Positions 44,275 through 53,045 are shown, numbered from the stretch's first letter. The stretch: 64,000 nucleotides of DNA from Prevotella sp. (GCA_021204905.1 JAJPYN010000001.1:1-64000); one strand, 5' to 3'. The notes: generated by a model from the letters alone, not told the origin. A program made the numbers and translations.

Positions 44275-45529
44275 GACCTTTATCTAAAAAAATTTGTTTT
44301 GTATTTGCGAAAATATCATTAGCTTTTTGTTTTTGATCAGGCGTGCACCCCAATACATCCATTTGGGTGATCCACCCGGAGAAGAATTCTGTTATGCCCT
44401 TGTATATCTCTTTGTAGTCAATGTGAACCTTTGTACTCAACTCTATCATCAGTTGCTTTATTTTGCCTTCACATTTGATTTTCTCTTTGTCATTATCGGC
44501 AATGCGGCCTTTCTCTTCCTTGATTTCATTCTTCAGGTCGTCGATTTTGTTGTTGATTTCCTCTATGCGTACCTTGTTGAAATCCATCTTCTGATATGCC
44601 GTCAAAGTCATATCAAAAACAATTCCCCAGATAATATACACAATGAAGCCGCAGAAAATCACCGCCCATGTGTTTATGTCCTTAAATGCCACGCTAACAG
44701 GGTAGCCGCCGTTATCTCCGAAGATAAAGGTTTGTACTGTATGCAGCTGGTCTCCGATCTTGTATGCAAGAATGCAGTCAAAAATCAATGTTACCAAGAC
44801 GACCGCCGCCATCTTCAGGTATTTTGTTATCCCTTTTTGGACTGAGAAGAAATGCAGTACAAAGCCCAGACCCAAAAAGATTATAGGGGCGAACACGACG
44901 AAAAACAGTTCCATGACACCGTCGCTGAAAGCATTTGCTATTGCGTTTGAGTCGAACATTGCATTCCCTACATCTGTCATTGTTTCGGGATTTCTGAAGA
45001 ATGCGGAATAGAAAGTCGAACTGTAAAAGACAAATAAGTAGAATGTCAAAGGTATAATTATAATCAAGCCTATAATCAATTTAATTCTTTGGTCCTTGTT
45101 TATGCGGTTCTTGCTTTCTTTGATGTCGGCTCTTTCGTCTGAAAGAGAGTCTATGTCTTTGTCAATAGCAGCTATCCGCTCATTTCTTGCATTTGAATCC
45201 GTATCAAGGCGCTTTATGTCCGTTCGAAGCTGTTCAATCCGGGCATTAATCGATTGCTTGCGCTGCTCTTGTAAATCCTCATTGTCAGTCTGGCTCTTGT
45301 AAAGATCGTAATAAACTTTCTGGAGGAAGGCGGGAAGGGCATGCAAACTGCCGTTAACCTTGCCGCAAACACGAGTACCCCACCGGAGGTAAGTCTCATG
45401 CTCCTGTTGTGAGTCAGGGTTCGCTTCCACGCCGCCGCTAATATAGTTGGCCGGCATCGCGTCGGAAGCGTCAGGCGCTTTCTTTGTAAAGAAAAGGCTT
45501 TTCAGTGATTTTGGTGTAATGCTTCCCAT
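44243..45529 (-). CDS. Coiled-coil membrane protein of unknown function
   Basis: 428 residues, not recognised. Predicted order by eye: soluble N-terminus, coiled coil (about 75-148), TM1 (149-171), a loop of about 35 residues, TM2 (207-229), TM3 (238-257), TM4 (287-307), second coiled coil (about 314-370) and a soluble tail. Both coiled coils would lie on the same, probably cytoplasmic, side. It starts 4 bp after the TerB-like gene and overlaps the vWA-like lipoprotein gene. The arrangement suggests a bridge between a cytoplasmic TerB-like protein and a periplasmic vWA-like protein. Confidence 0.75.
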   Translation of the reverse strand: MGSITPKSLKSLFFTKKAPDASDAMPANYISGGVEANPDSQQEHETYLRWGTRVCGKVNGSLHALPAFLQKVYYDLYKSQTDNEDLQEQRKQSINARIEQLRTDIKRLDTDSNARNERIAAIDKDIDSLSDERADIKESKNRINKDQRIKLIIGLIIIIPLTFYLFVFYSSTFYSAFFRNPETMTDVGNAMFDSNAIANAFSDGVMELFFVVFAPIIFLGLGFVLHFFSVQKGITKYLKMAAVVLVTLIFDCILAYKIGDQLHTVQTFIFGDNGGYPVSVAFKDINTWAVIFCGFIVYIIWGIVFDMTLTAYQKMDFNKVRIEEINNKIDDLKNEIKEEKGRIADNDKEKIKCEGKIKQLMIELSTKVHIDYKEIYKGITEFFSGWITQMDVLGCTPDQKQKANDIFANTKQIFLDKGHEKENNISND

Positions 45530-45533
45530 AACC

Positions 45534-45938
45534 TTATTCGTTTTGTGATTCTTCTATCTCTTTTAATGTATCATCAAAAGTAACGCCATTATGCACTTGT
45601 GCCAAAAGCCATTTGCTTATTTCGCCGGCATTCTCGTCCAAGAAGCCGAACCTTTTCACATAGCGTTCAAGCAGTTTCACTTCCGTATCATCTATCTCGC
45701 CGTCAGCCCATGCTATCTCGGCTAACTCGTACAGGATCCTGACCTTTTCGGAAAAATCCTCAGGCACAACAAACGATGTACCGGCAGAAAGCACGAACTT
45801 GTCAATGTCCTCTTGCGACAGCCCGTAGTTCTCCCTTCCTATTCGATACAGGGTTTCGAGTTCATTTGCATGAACAATACCATCAGCCATAACCATACTG
45901 TACAGACTGAGAAAATGCGATTGTAGCTTCTCGTTCAT
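45534..45938 (-). CDS. TerB-family protein
   Basis: 134 residues, all helical. Two TerB-type acidic repeats are visible: MVMADGIVHANELETLYRIG (about 15-34) and IAWADGEIDDTEVKLLERYV (about 74-93), the ADGxxxxxE pattern of the TerB/DjlA N-terminal domain that binds metal or acts as a scaffold. TerB proteins belong to tellurite-resistance and phage-inhibition gene sets. First gene of a three-gene operon. It is preceded by about 340 nt of transcribed leader that has a homologue before the gene at 56132. Confidence 0.82.
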   Translation of the reverse strand: MNEKLQSHFLSLYSMVMADGIVHANELETLYRIGRENYGLSQEDIDKFVLSAGTSFVVPEDFSEKVRILYELAEIAWADGEIDDTEVKLLERYVKRFGFLDENAGEISKWLLAQVHNGVTFDDTLKEIEESQNE

Positions 45939-46283
45939 AATCTTTTATTTGTTAAACATATTTCTGTTTGTCCTTTTGCTCCCGGCCGGCCCTGCCAAGG
46001 GCGGTTTCAGTTTGTTCGGTGAAGGCATAAAAGAAAAGTGAGGTCAACATTCTGCCTCATCTTTCATCGTTGGGCTTGGACTCCCCGTCGTATTTATAAG
46101 GAAAAAAAGAATAACCTCACCCGGAAGTATCCCGCATTGAAATGCGAATACAAACCAAGAAAAGCATCTTTTCTCATTACTCCATACGACCTTGTGAAGT
46201 GTCCAAGTTTCACGATGACGGAATAAAGCAAAAAATGCGCTTTTGCCAATATGTCTTGCACAAGGCGCGAGGCCGAATGCAAC
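45939..46283 (-). promoter_or_regulatory. Long conserved 5' leader (copy 1)
   Basis: Transcribed leader between promoter 46285-46317 and the TerB-like start. From about 46280 down to 45985 it aligns with 55807-56105 on the plus strand, with only small gaps. Shared blocks include TTGTGCAAGACATATTGGCA, AAAGCGCATTTT, CTTGGTTTGTATTCGCA and GACCTCACTTTTCTTTTATG. Potential helices kept in both copies are GTGAA/TTCAC and GTGAGG/CCTCAC. Frames are broken by indels, so I read it as RNA-level or DNA-level conservation rather than coding. Confidence 0.75.
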
Positions 46284-46284
46284 G

Positions 46285-46317
46285 GCAAAAGTAATAGAAC
46301 GATGAGGAATATGCAAA
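46285..46317 (-). promoter_or_regulatory. Promoter of the TerB-like operon
   Basis: On the minus strand TTTG (46314-46317), a 20-bp spacer and TACTTTTGC (46285-46293). It lies about 347 bp upstream of the first start codon, so the leader must be transcribed. Divergent from the ATPase promoter. Confidence 0.8.
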
Positions 46318-46380
46318 CAAACGATACACAAAATTAAAGTATGTTCCGGCGGGGGAAATAGCGCAAAAGATTATTTTTGT

Positions 46381-46412
46381 TTTGTCTTTTTCGGCGGTTT
46401 ACATAACTTTGC
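46381..46412 (+). promoter_or_regulatory. Promoter of the ATPase gene
   Basis: TTTG (46381-46384), a 19-bp spacer and TAACTTTGC (46404-46412), 45 bp before the ATG at 46458. Confidence 0.75.
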
Positions 46413-46457
46413 GGTGGTAAATCGTCCGCCCGCGGGGGCGGGGTTGCCCGGGATTTT

Positions 46458-47645
46458 ATGGAGACATTTTACGAGACACATTCGAACCTTGTGGAGCAGT
46501 TGGGCGTCAAGATGCGCCGGGGCTTGATGGACGAGATCGACCGCAGTGCGCGGCTCATCGGCATCAAGGGTTCGCGCGGGGTGGGCAAGACCACGTTCCT
46601 GCTGCAATATGCCAAGGAATATTACGGTGCGCTGGACCGCCGCTGCCTTTACGTTAACATGAACAATTTCTATTTTCAGGGGCGCGGTTTCACGGAGTTT
46701 GCCGGCGAGTTTGTTAAGCGCGGAGGCGAGTGTTTGCTGATAGATCAGGTGTTCAAGCAGCCTGACTGGAGCCGCGAGCTGAGGCAGTGTTACGACCGTT
46801 ACCCCTCGCTGCAAATCATTTTTACGGGGTCGAGCGTGATGCGGCTCAAAGAGGAGAATGCCGACATCGGCCATATCGTGAAGAGTTACAACCTGCGCGG
46901 GTTCTCTTTCCGCGAGTTCCTTAACGTTACGACGGGCAACAATTTCCCGGCGTTCACCCTCGACGAGATCCTCTCCGACCACGAGCGTCTGGCGAAGAAA
47001 ATCCTGCCGCACATCAGTCCGCAGAAGTACTTCGCCGACTATCTCCACCACGGTTATTACCCCTTCCACCTCGAGCAGCGCAACTTCCCCGAGAACCTTC
47101 TCAAGACGATGAATATGATGACCGAAGTGGACATCCTGCTCATCAAACAGATGGAGCTGAAATACCTCACGAAGATTAAAAAGCTCTTTTACCTGCTCGC
47201 TGTCGAAGGCGCGAAGGCCCCGAACGTGTCGACGCTGGCAAAGGCGGTGAACACCAGTCGCGCCACGGTGATGAACTATATCAAATACCTCTCCGACGCG
47301 CGGCTGATAAACATCATCTACCCCGTCGGCGGCAATTTCCCCAAGAAGCCGTCGAAGGTGATGCTCCACAACCCGAACATGCTCTACGCCATCTACCCCA
47401 TCCGCGCCGGCGAGCAGGAGGTGATGGAGACGTTCTTCGTCAATGCGCTCTGGCGCGACCACGTGGTCAGTCAGAAGGGCAAGGATCCGTTTTACACCAT
47501 CGACGGCAAGTACCGCTTCCGCATCGTCGACGCAAGGAACGACCGCAAGGTGCGCTACCTCGACGACGCCTATTTCGCGCGCTACAACACGGAGGTGGGG
47601 CGCGGCAACAAGCTGCCCCTGTGGCTGCTCGGGTTCTTGTATTAA
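46458..47645 (+). CDS. AAA_14-type ATPase with atypical Walker B
   Basis: 395 residues. Walker A is GIKGSRGVGKTTFLLQY (about 34-50). Walker B reads CLLIDQVFKQPDW: Gln97 (codon 46746-46748) stands where this family usually has Glu (IDEVHKY-type), and the following His is also lost. Sensor-like IIFTGSSVMRL, then a winged-helix segment (VSTLAKAVNTSRATVMNYIKYL) and a C-terminal nuclease-like DUF4143 region, shortened. Such ATPases are common in Bacteroidetes and of unknown role. ATP hydrolysis may be impaired in this copy. Confidence 0.85.
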   Translation: METFYETHSNLVEQLGVKMRRGLMDEIDRSARLIGIKGSRGVGKTTFLLQYAKEYYGALDRRCLYVNMNNFYFQGRGFTEFAGEFVKRGGECLLIDQVFKQPDWSRELRQCYDRYPSLQIIFTGSSVMRLKEENADIGHIVKSYNLRGFSFREFLNVTTGNNFPAFTLDEILSDHERLAKKILPHISPQKYFADYLHHGYYPFHLEQRNFPENLLKTMNMMTEVDILLIKQMELKYLTKIKKLFYLLAVEGAKAPNVSTLAKAVNTSRATVMNYIKYLSDARLINIIYPVGGNFPKKPSKVMLHNPNMLYAIYPIRAGEQEVMETFFVNALWRDHVVSQKGKDPFYTIDGKYRFRIVDARNDRKVRYLDDAYFARYNTEVGRGNKLPLWLLGFLY

Positions 47646-47745
47646 CCTTCGCGAAAAGGCATAATTATTCCTTTAAACCGCATATCAATACTTTAAAACT
47701 GCATATTTATTTAATCATAAACCAAAAACATAAGACAAAACGATT

Positions 47746-50700
47746 ATGGCAAAAGAAAAGAAATTCGTAACATGGGACGGCAACACCTGCGCGGCGCACG
47801 TGGCGTATATGTTCAGCGAGGTGGCAGCCATCTATCCTATCACTCCGTCGTCGCCGATGGCGGAGCACGTTGACGAGTGGGCTGCACAAGGCCGTAAGAA
47901 CCTGTTCGGCGACACCGTGCTTGTGCAAGAGATGCAATCAGAGGCCGGTGCAGCGGGAGCGGTACACGGCTCGTTGCAGGCAGGCGCATTGACCAGCACG
48001 TTCACCGCAAGCCAAGGTCTGCTGCTGATGATACCTAATATGTACAAGATTGCGGGCGAGCTGATGCCGTCGGTATTCCACGTCAGCGCGCGCACGGTTG
48101 CAAGTCATTCCCTGTGCATCTTCGGCGACCACAGCGACGTGATGGCATGCCGGCAGACGGGCTTCGCAATGCTGGCAGAGGGCAGCGTGCAGGAGGTGAT
48201 GGACCTCTCCGCCGTGGCGCATCTGGCAAGTATCGAGGCGAGCGTGCCGTTCATTAATTTCTTCGACGGCTTCCGCACATCGCACGAGTACCAAAAGGTT
48301 GAGCTGATTGAAGAAGGCGACGTGAGCGACCTCATCAACCAAGAGGCGCTGGCACGTTTCCGCAGCCGCGCACTCACACCGGAGCACCCGCAGGCAAAGG
48401 GTATGGCGGAGAACCCGGAGACGTTCTTCGCACATCGCGAGAGCTGCAACCGCTACTACGACGCCGTGCCTGCCATAGTGGAGAAATATATGAACATCAT
48501 CTCCGAGCGCACGGGACGCGAATACAAGCTCTTCTCGTATTACGGCGCGGAGGATGCCGACAGGGTGATTATCCTGATGGGCTCGGCGAGCGAGGCGGCA
48601 CGCGAGGCAATCGACTATCTCAACGGCAAAGGCGAGAAAGTAGGCTTGGTTTCCGTTCATCTCTATCGTCCTTTCTCGGTTAAACACCTTTTGGCTGCCG
48701 TACCGAAGACGGCAAAGCGCATCGCCGTACTCGACCGCACAAAGGAGCCGGGCGCAAACGGCGAACCGCTGCTGCTCGACGTAAAAGACGCGTTCTACGG
48801 TCAGACAGACGCCCCGCTCATCGTAGGCGGACGCTACGGATTGGGCTCTTCCGACACCACACCCGCAATGATCATCGGCGTGTACGAGAACCTTGCATTA
48901 TCTATTCCGAAAGACCGCTTCACCATCGGCATCAACGACGACCTGACCTATTGCTCGCTCCCCGTGAAAGAGGAGATGGCGCTTGGTGGCGAAGGCATCT
49001 TCGAGGCGAAGTTCTTCGGACTCGGCGCAGACGGCACGGTAGGCGCGAACAAGAACTCCGTGAAGATTATCGGCGACAACACCGACAAATACTGCCAGGC
49101 TTACTTCTCTTACGACTCGAAGAAGTCCGGCGGCTTCACCTGCTCGCACCTCCGCTTCGGCGACACGCCCATCCGCTCGACCTATCAGATTAAAACCCCG
49201 AACTTCGTGGCGTGCCACGTGCAGGCATACCTGAATATGTACGATGTCATTCGCGGTCTGCGGCAGAACGGGCAGTTCCTGCTCAACACCATCTTCGACG
49301 GCGAGGAGTTAGTCAACTTCATCCCGAACAGGATTAAGAGATATTTTGCACAAAAGAATATCACTGTTTATTATATCAACGCCACGAAGATAGCACAGGA
49401 AATCGGGCTGGGCAACCGCACCAACACCATCCTGCAGAGCGCATTCTTCCGCATCACGGAGGTGATACCCGTCGACCTCGCCGTGGAGCAGATGAAGAAA
49501 GCCATCGTGAAGTCCTACGGCAAGAAAGGCGAAGATGTGGTGAACATGAACTATGCCGCCGTCGACCGTGGCGGGGAATACAAGACCCTGACTGTCGACC
49601 CCGCGTGGGCTAACCTGCCCGACGACGAGAAGGCGGCGAACAACGACCCCGAATACATCAACAACCTCGTGCGCGTCATCAACGCACAGACAGGCGACGA
49701 CCTGCCCGTATCGGCTTACAAAGGCATCGAGGACGGTGCGTGGCGCGCGGGTACGGCAGCGTATGAGAAGCGCGGCGTGGCGGGATTCGTGCCCGTTTGG
49801 AACGCCGACAACTGCTCGCAGTGTAACAAGTGTTCGTTCATCTGTCCCCACGCTTGCATTCGTCCGTTCGTGATGACCGGCGACGAGGCGAAGGGCTACG
49901 ACGGCAAGACCATCGAGCTGAAAGCGCCCGCAGCATTCAAGGGCATGCATTTCGCCATCCAGGTGAGCGTCAAAGACTGTCTCGGTTGCGGTAATTGTGT
50001 CGACATCTGCCCGGGAATGCCGAAGACGGGACCGGCACTGAAGATGGTCGCTTACGACGACTCGTCGGAGAGTGCTGCCAAAGAGACGGCAAAATGGGAC
50101 TACTGCGTGAAGGAAGTAACGTCGAAGCAAGACCTCATCGACCCGAAGCAGAGCCCGAAGAACAGCCAGTTCGCCACGCCGCTGTTCGAATTCTCCGGCG
50201 CATGCTCAGGGTGCGGCGAGACACCTTATGTCAAGCTCATCACCCAACTCTTCGGCGACCGCGAGATGGTAGCTAACGCTACGGGTTGCTCGTCAATCTA
50301 TTCCGGCTCCATCCCCTCAACACCCTACACGACGAACGCCAAGGGGCAAGGTCCTGCATGGGCTAATTCCCTATTCGAGGACTTCTGCGAGTTCGGGCTC
50401 GGAATGGCAATCGCGACGAAGAAGATACGCAACCGCATAAAAACCTTGCTTACCGAATGCACCTGCGGCGACGATTGCCCGGCTGATTATAAGGCGGCGG
50501 CTCAGGAGTGGATTGCCGGAATGAACGATGCACAAGCCTCGAAAGACGCGGCTGCGAAGCTCGTCCCGTTCATCGAGCAAGGTGCGGCGAAGGGCTGTCC
50601 CACGTGCAAACAACTGAAAGAATTGAGCCATTATCTCGTTAAGCGCTCGCAGTGGATCATCGGCGGCGACGGCGCTTCCTACGACATCGGCTACGGCGGC

Positions 50701-51312
50701 CTTGACCACGTGGTTGGTTCCGGCGAAGACGTTAATATTCTTGTACTCGATACCGAAGTTTATTCCAACACCGGCGGACAGGCATCGAAGGCAACGCCGA
50801 TAGGGGCAATAGCGCAGTTCGCAGCCAACGGCAAGCGCGTCGGCAAGAAGGACCTCGGACTGATGCAAGCCACTTACGGCAATGTCTACGTCGCGCAGGT
50901 GGCAATCGGCGCCGACAACGCGCAGTGCTTAAAGGCATTCCGCGAGGCGGAGGCTTGGCACGGACCGTCCATCGTCATCGCCTACGCGCCCTGTATCAAC
51001 CATGGGCTCAAAGCGAAAGGCGGTATGGGCAAGAGCATCGCCGAGGAGGCGAAGGCTGTGGAGTGCGGCTATTGGCACCTGTGGCGCAACAACCCCGCGC
51101 TCGCCGAAGAGGGCAAGAACCCGTTCACGCTCGACTCGAAAGAGCCCAACTGGGACAACTTCCAAGCATTCCTCGAGGGTGAGGTGCGCTACCTGTCGCT
51201 GAAAAAAGCGGCACCGACGGAGGCGCAGGAGCTCTACGACGCTTGCAAGGCCTCGGCACAGAAACGCTACAAGACCTACGTCCGCAAGACGCAGGAGGAC
51301 TGGAGCCTGTAA
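47746..51312 (+). CDS. nifJ: Pyruvate:ferredoxin (flavodoxin) oxidoreductase
   Basis: 1188 residues, full length single-chain PFOR. N-terminal pyrimidine-binding domain with YPITPSSPMAEHVDEW (about 28-43). Two 4Fe-4S motifs: CSQCNKCSFICPHAC (about residue 690) and CLGCGNCVDICPG (about 745). A third cluster involves CSGCGE (about 826), and the TPP-binding domain follows with GDGASYDIGYGGLDH (about 975) and EVYSNTGGQASKATP. It splits pyruvate to acetyl-CoA and CO2 and reduces ferredoxin, central in anaerobic energy metabolism. Single gene with its own terminator. Confidence 0.98.
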   Translation: MAKEKKFVTWDGNTCAAHVAYMFSEVAAIYPITPSSPMAEHVDEWAAQGRKNLFGDTVLVQEMQSEAGAAGAVHGSLQAGALTSTFTASQGLLLMIPNMYKIAGELMPSVFHVSARTVASHSLCIFGDHSDVMACRQTGFAMLAEGSVQEVMDLSAVAHLASIEASVPFINFFDGFRTSHEYQKVELIEEGDVSDLINQEALARFRSRALTPEHPQAKGMAENPETFFAHRESCNRYYDAVPAIVEKYMNIISERTGREYKLFSYYGAEDADRVIILMGSASEAAREAIDYLNGKGEKVGLVSVHLYRPFSVKHLLAAVPKTAKRIAVLDRTKEPGANGEPLLLDVKDAFYGQTDAPLIVGGRYGLGSSDTTPAMIIGVYENLALSIPKDRFTIGINDDLTYCSLPVKEEMALGGEGIFEAKFFGLGADGTVGANKNSVKIIGDNTDKYCQAYFSYDSKKSGGFTCSHLRFGDTPIRSTYQIKTPNFVACHVQAYLNMYDVIRGLRQNGQFLLNTIFDGEELVNFIPNRIKRYFAQKNITVYYINATKIAQEIGLGNRTNTILQSAFFRITEVIPVDLAVEQMKKAIVKSYGKKGEDVVNMNYAAVDRGGEYKTLTVDPAWANLPDDEKAANNDPEYINNLVRVINAQTGDDLPVSAYKGIEDGAWRAGTAAYEKRGVAGFVPVWNADNCSQCNKCSFICPHACIRPFVMTGDEAKGYDGKTIELKAPAAFKGMHFAIQVSVKDCLGCGNCVDICPGMPKTGPALKMVAYDDSSESAAKETAKWDYCVKEVTSKQDLIDPKQSPKNSQFATPLFEFSGACSGCGETPYVKLITQLFGDREMVANATGCSSIYSGSIPSTPYTTNAKGQGPAWANSLFEDFCEFGLGMAIATKKIRNRIKTLLTECTCGDDCPADYKAAAQEWIAGMNDAQASKDAAAKLVPFIEQGAAKGCPTCKQLKELSHYLVKRSQWIIGGDGASYDIGYGGLDHVVGSGEDVNILVLDTEVYSNTGGQASKATPIGAIAQFAANGKRVGKKDLGLMQATYGNVYVAQVAIGADNAQCLKAFREAEAWHGPSIVIAYAPCINHGLKAKGGMGKSIAEEAKAVECGYWHLWRNNPALAEEGKNPFTLDSKEPNWDNFQAFLEGEVRYLSLKKAAPTEAQELYDACKASAQKRYKTYVRKTQEDWSL

Positions 51313-51339
51313 TTCAGACCTAAAAAGACAATAATGAAA

Positions 51340-51375
51340 GGGCGGTGCTTCGATATGTGAGGCATCGCTCTTTTT
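51340..51375 (+). terminator. Terminator of nifJ
   Basis: GGGCGGTGC (51340-51348) pairs with GCATCGCTC (51362-51370) over nine positions including two G-T pairs, followed by TTTTT. It starts 28 bp after the nifJ stop. Confidence 0.85.
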
Positions 51376-51401
51376 GTTCTCGGAATTTGTCTGCCGTGAG
51401 C

Positions 51402-51616
51402 TTAGAACTCCACTTCTGCCATGACGGGGTTGTGGTCGGAGATGTATCCCCACGCCGTTTCGGGGCGCTGCGGGTCGTAGAGCCGGTCTTGGTAGATGGT
51501 GGAGCTGTTCACGACGATGTCCGGCGTAACAAAGATGAAATCTATCTTCTGCCTTGCCGCCACAGGTTCGCGCCCGAAGCCGTGGTCCTCTTTGATTGCA
51601 CTCGGCGAAGAAACGG
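51402..51616 (-). pseudogene. C-terminal remnant of an endonuclease/exonuclease/phosphatase-family gene
   Basis: About 70 codons survive. They contain the end of the EEP fold: QKIDFIFVTP and the catalytic C-terminal motif ISDHNPVMAEVEF. The N-terminal two thirds, including the metal-binding Asn and Glu and the central His, are missing. The break coincides with the left inverted repeat of a small element at 51617. The open frame continues to 51638 only because it reads into that repeat. Confidence 0.75.
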
Positions 51617-51839
51617 GCGTACCGAAGGTACGCGACAACGATGAATAATTATTAATAATGCTTCGCGAACGGAGTTTGGCGAAGGCGAAGTTTATCTTAG
51701 TTGCTACTATAATGCCAAGCGAACTAAGCGGTTGGCGGCATCAGCCTTAGTTGTCGGGTACGTTTCAATCGCCTTACATCGTTATGCAGAATCCCCGACG
51801 TTTTGTTGTAATCTCGTTGTCGCGTACCTTTCGGCACGC
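51617..51839. mobile_element. Small element with terminal inverted repeats (MITE/REP-like)
   Basis: Left end 51617-51641 and right end 51814-51839 are inverted copies (25 and 26 bp, one indel and one mismatch; core TCGTTGTCGCGTACCTT). Each end is itself near-palindromic, the left one a perfect GCGTACC-GAA-GGTACGC hairpin. The 223-bp interval has no transposase. No target-site duplication could be defined by eye. It sits exactly where the nuclease gene is broken. Confidence 0.6.
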
Positions 51840-51972
51840 ATTTTACCACTATGCTTCCCTTTTTGAAAGCTGAAGCCCCGACTATTAGTCGGTCTTGCCC
51901 CCTCATTTTTATTACCCGAAGGTCACCGTCGGCCTTAAATGGCACGAAGGGGAAGATCCTTTCGAAAAAGGT
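51640..51972. other. Spacer between nuclease remnant and ROK kinase
   Basis: Besides the inverted-repeat element it contains a hairpin CCGACT-ATT-AGTCGG (51878-51892). A 73-codon minus-strand frame (51724-51945) has no recognisable domain, crosses the right end of the element and is not called as a gene. Confidence 0.5.
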
Positions 51973-52980
51973 TTACGCCGTGGTGGTCTGCTGGGGAACA
52001 TTGTCGCGGATGTCCCAGCCGATGGCGGAGGCGCCGAGCACCGCTGCCGACGAGCCGTCGAGGGAGCTGACGAGGAACTTCGCTTTACCGCGGAAGATGT
52101 TGAGCACGTTCTTGTCGTAGGCCTCTTTGATGGGGTTCATGATAAGGTCGCCGGCCTTGACGAGACCTCCGAAGAAGATGAACGCTTCGGGCGAGGAGAA
52201 CGCCGCGAAATCCGCGCAGGCACGACCGAGCATGTCGCCGGTGAACTGGTAGATGTCGAGCGCGAGTTTATCGCCTTTGGCTGCGGCGAGCGACACATCG
52301 AGCGACGTGATTTCTTCGGGGTTCAGCTCGCGCAGCGCCGAGTGTTTCTTGGTTGTCGACAGCATCTCGCGGGCCGTGCGCGCCACACCTGTCGCCGAGC
52401 AGTACGCCTCGAGACAGCCGTGCCGTCCGCAGCCGCACACGCGCCCTTTGTCGCGCACCATTATCACGTGGCCGAGTTCGCCCGCGAAGCCGTCGCAGCC
52501 GTAGACCAGCTGGCCGTTGATGACGATGCCCGAGCCCACGCCTGTGCCGAGCGTGATCATGATGAAATTCTTCATACCGCGCGCCACACCGTAGGTCATC
52601 TCGCCGATGGCGGCAGCGTTGGCGTCGTTGGTGATGGCCACGGGCACGTCGAGCTTGTCGGAGAACAGTTGCGCCAGCGGCACGATGCCGTTATGCGCCC
52701 ACGGCAGGTTCGGCGCGTACTCGATGGTGCCGTTGTAATAGTTCGCGTTCGGCGCGCCGATGCCCATCGCCTTGATGGTGTCGATGCCGCCTACTTGGTT
52801 GATAATCAGCTTCAAAGCCTCGCACGACGCGTTGACATAATCGTCGACGGTGTGGTAACCCTGCGTCTTAATCGACGTGGTGGCCTTAATCTCGCCGCGG
52901 CTGTCGACGATGCCGAACACCGAGTTTGTGCCGCCTAAATCCAAGCCAATCACATATGGCTTCACTTCATTTTCGCTCAT
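51973..52980 (-). CDS. ROK-family sugar kinase (probable glucokinase)
   Basis: 335 residues. Phosphate-binding GLDLGGTNSVFGIVD (about 12-26), catalytic Asp in ITNDANAAAIGE, and the ROK zinc motif CGCGRHGCLEAYCSATG (CxCGxxGCxE, about 179-195). The order and length match bacterial ROK glucokinases, but N-acetylmannosamine or fructose kinase specificity cannot be excluded. It follows the glycine-zipper lipoprotein gene by 65 bp on the same strand. Confidence 0.9.
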   Translation of the reverse strand: MSENEVKPYVIGLDLGGTNSVFGIVDSRGEIKATTSIKTQGYHTVDDYVNASCEALKLIINQVGGIDTIKAMGIGAPNANYYNGTIEYAPNLPWAHNGIVPLAQLFSDKLDVPVAITNDANAAAIGEMTYGVARGMKNFIMITLGTGVGSGIVINGQLVYGCDGFAGELGHVIMVRDKGRVCGCGRHGCLEAYCSATGVARTAREMLSTTKKHSALRELNPEEITSLDVSLAAAKGDKLALDIYQFTGDMLGRACADFAAFSSPEAFIFFGGLVKAGDLIMNPIKEAYDKNVLNIFRGKAKFLVSSLDGSSAAVLGASAIGWDIRDNVPQQTTTA

Positions 52981-53045
52981 AGTTAAAGGTAATTTTATTT
53001 TTATAAATGATTGATAATCAATGATTTATGTTCAAATTAAAGTTG

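Noticed and set aside
46044..46331. 95-codon and 64-codon minus-strand frames in leader copy 1, and the 63-codon frame in leader copy 2 (55878-56069)
   Set aside because: A stretch around DAFLGLYS is similar in both, but indels and stops interrupt the rest, and no common start codon exists. RNA or DNA conservation explains the similarity better.
51724..51945. 73-codon minus-strand frame between the nuclease remnant and the ROK kinase
   Set aside because: Crosses the right end of the inverted-repeat element and has no recognisable domain; it may be a decayed fragment of a repeat-associated gene, but I cannot support it as a gene.
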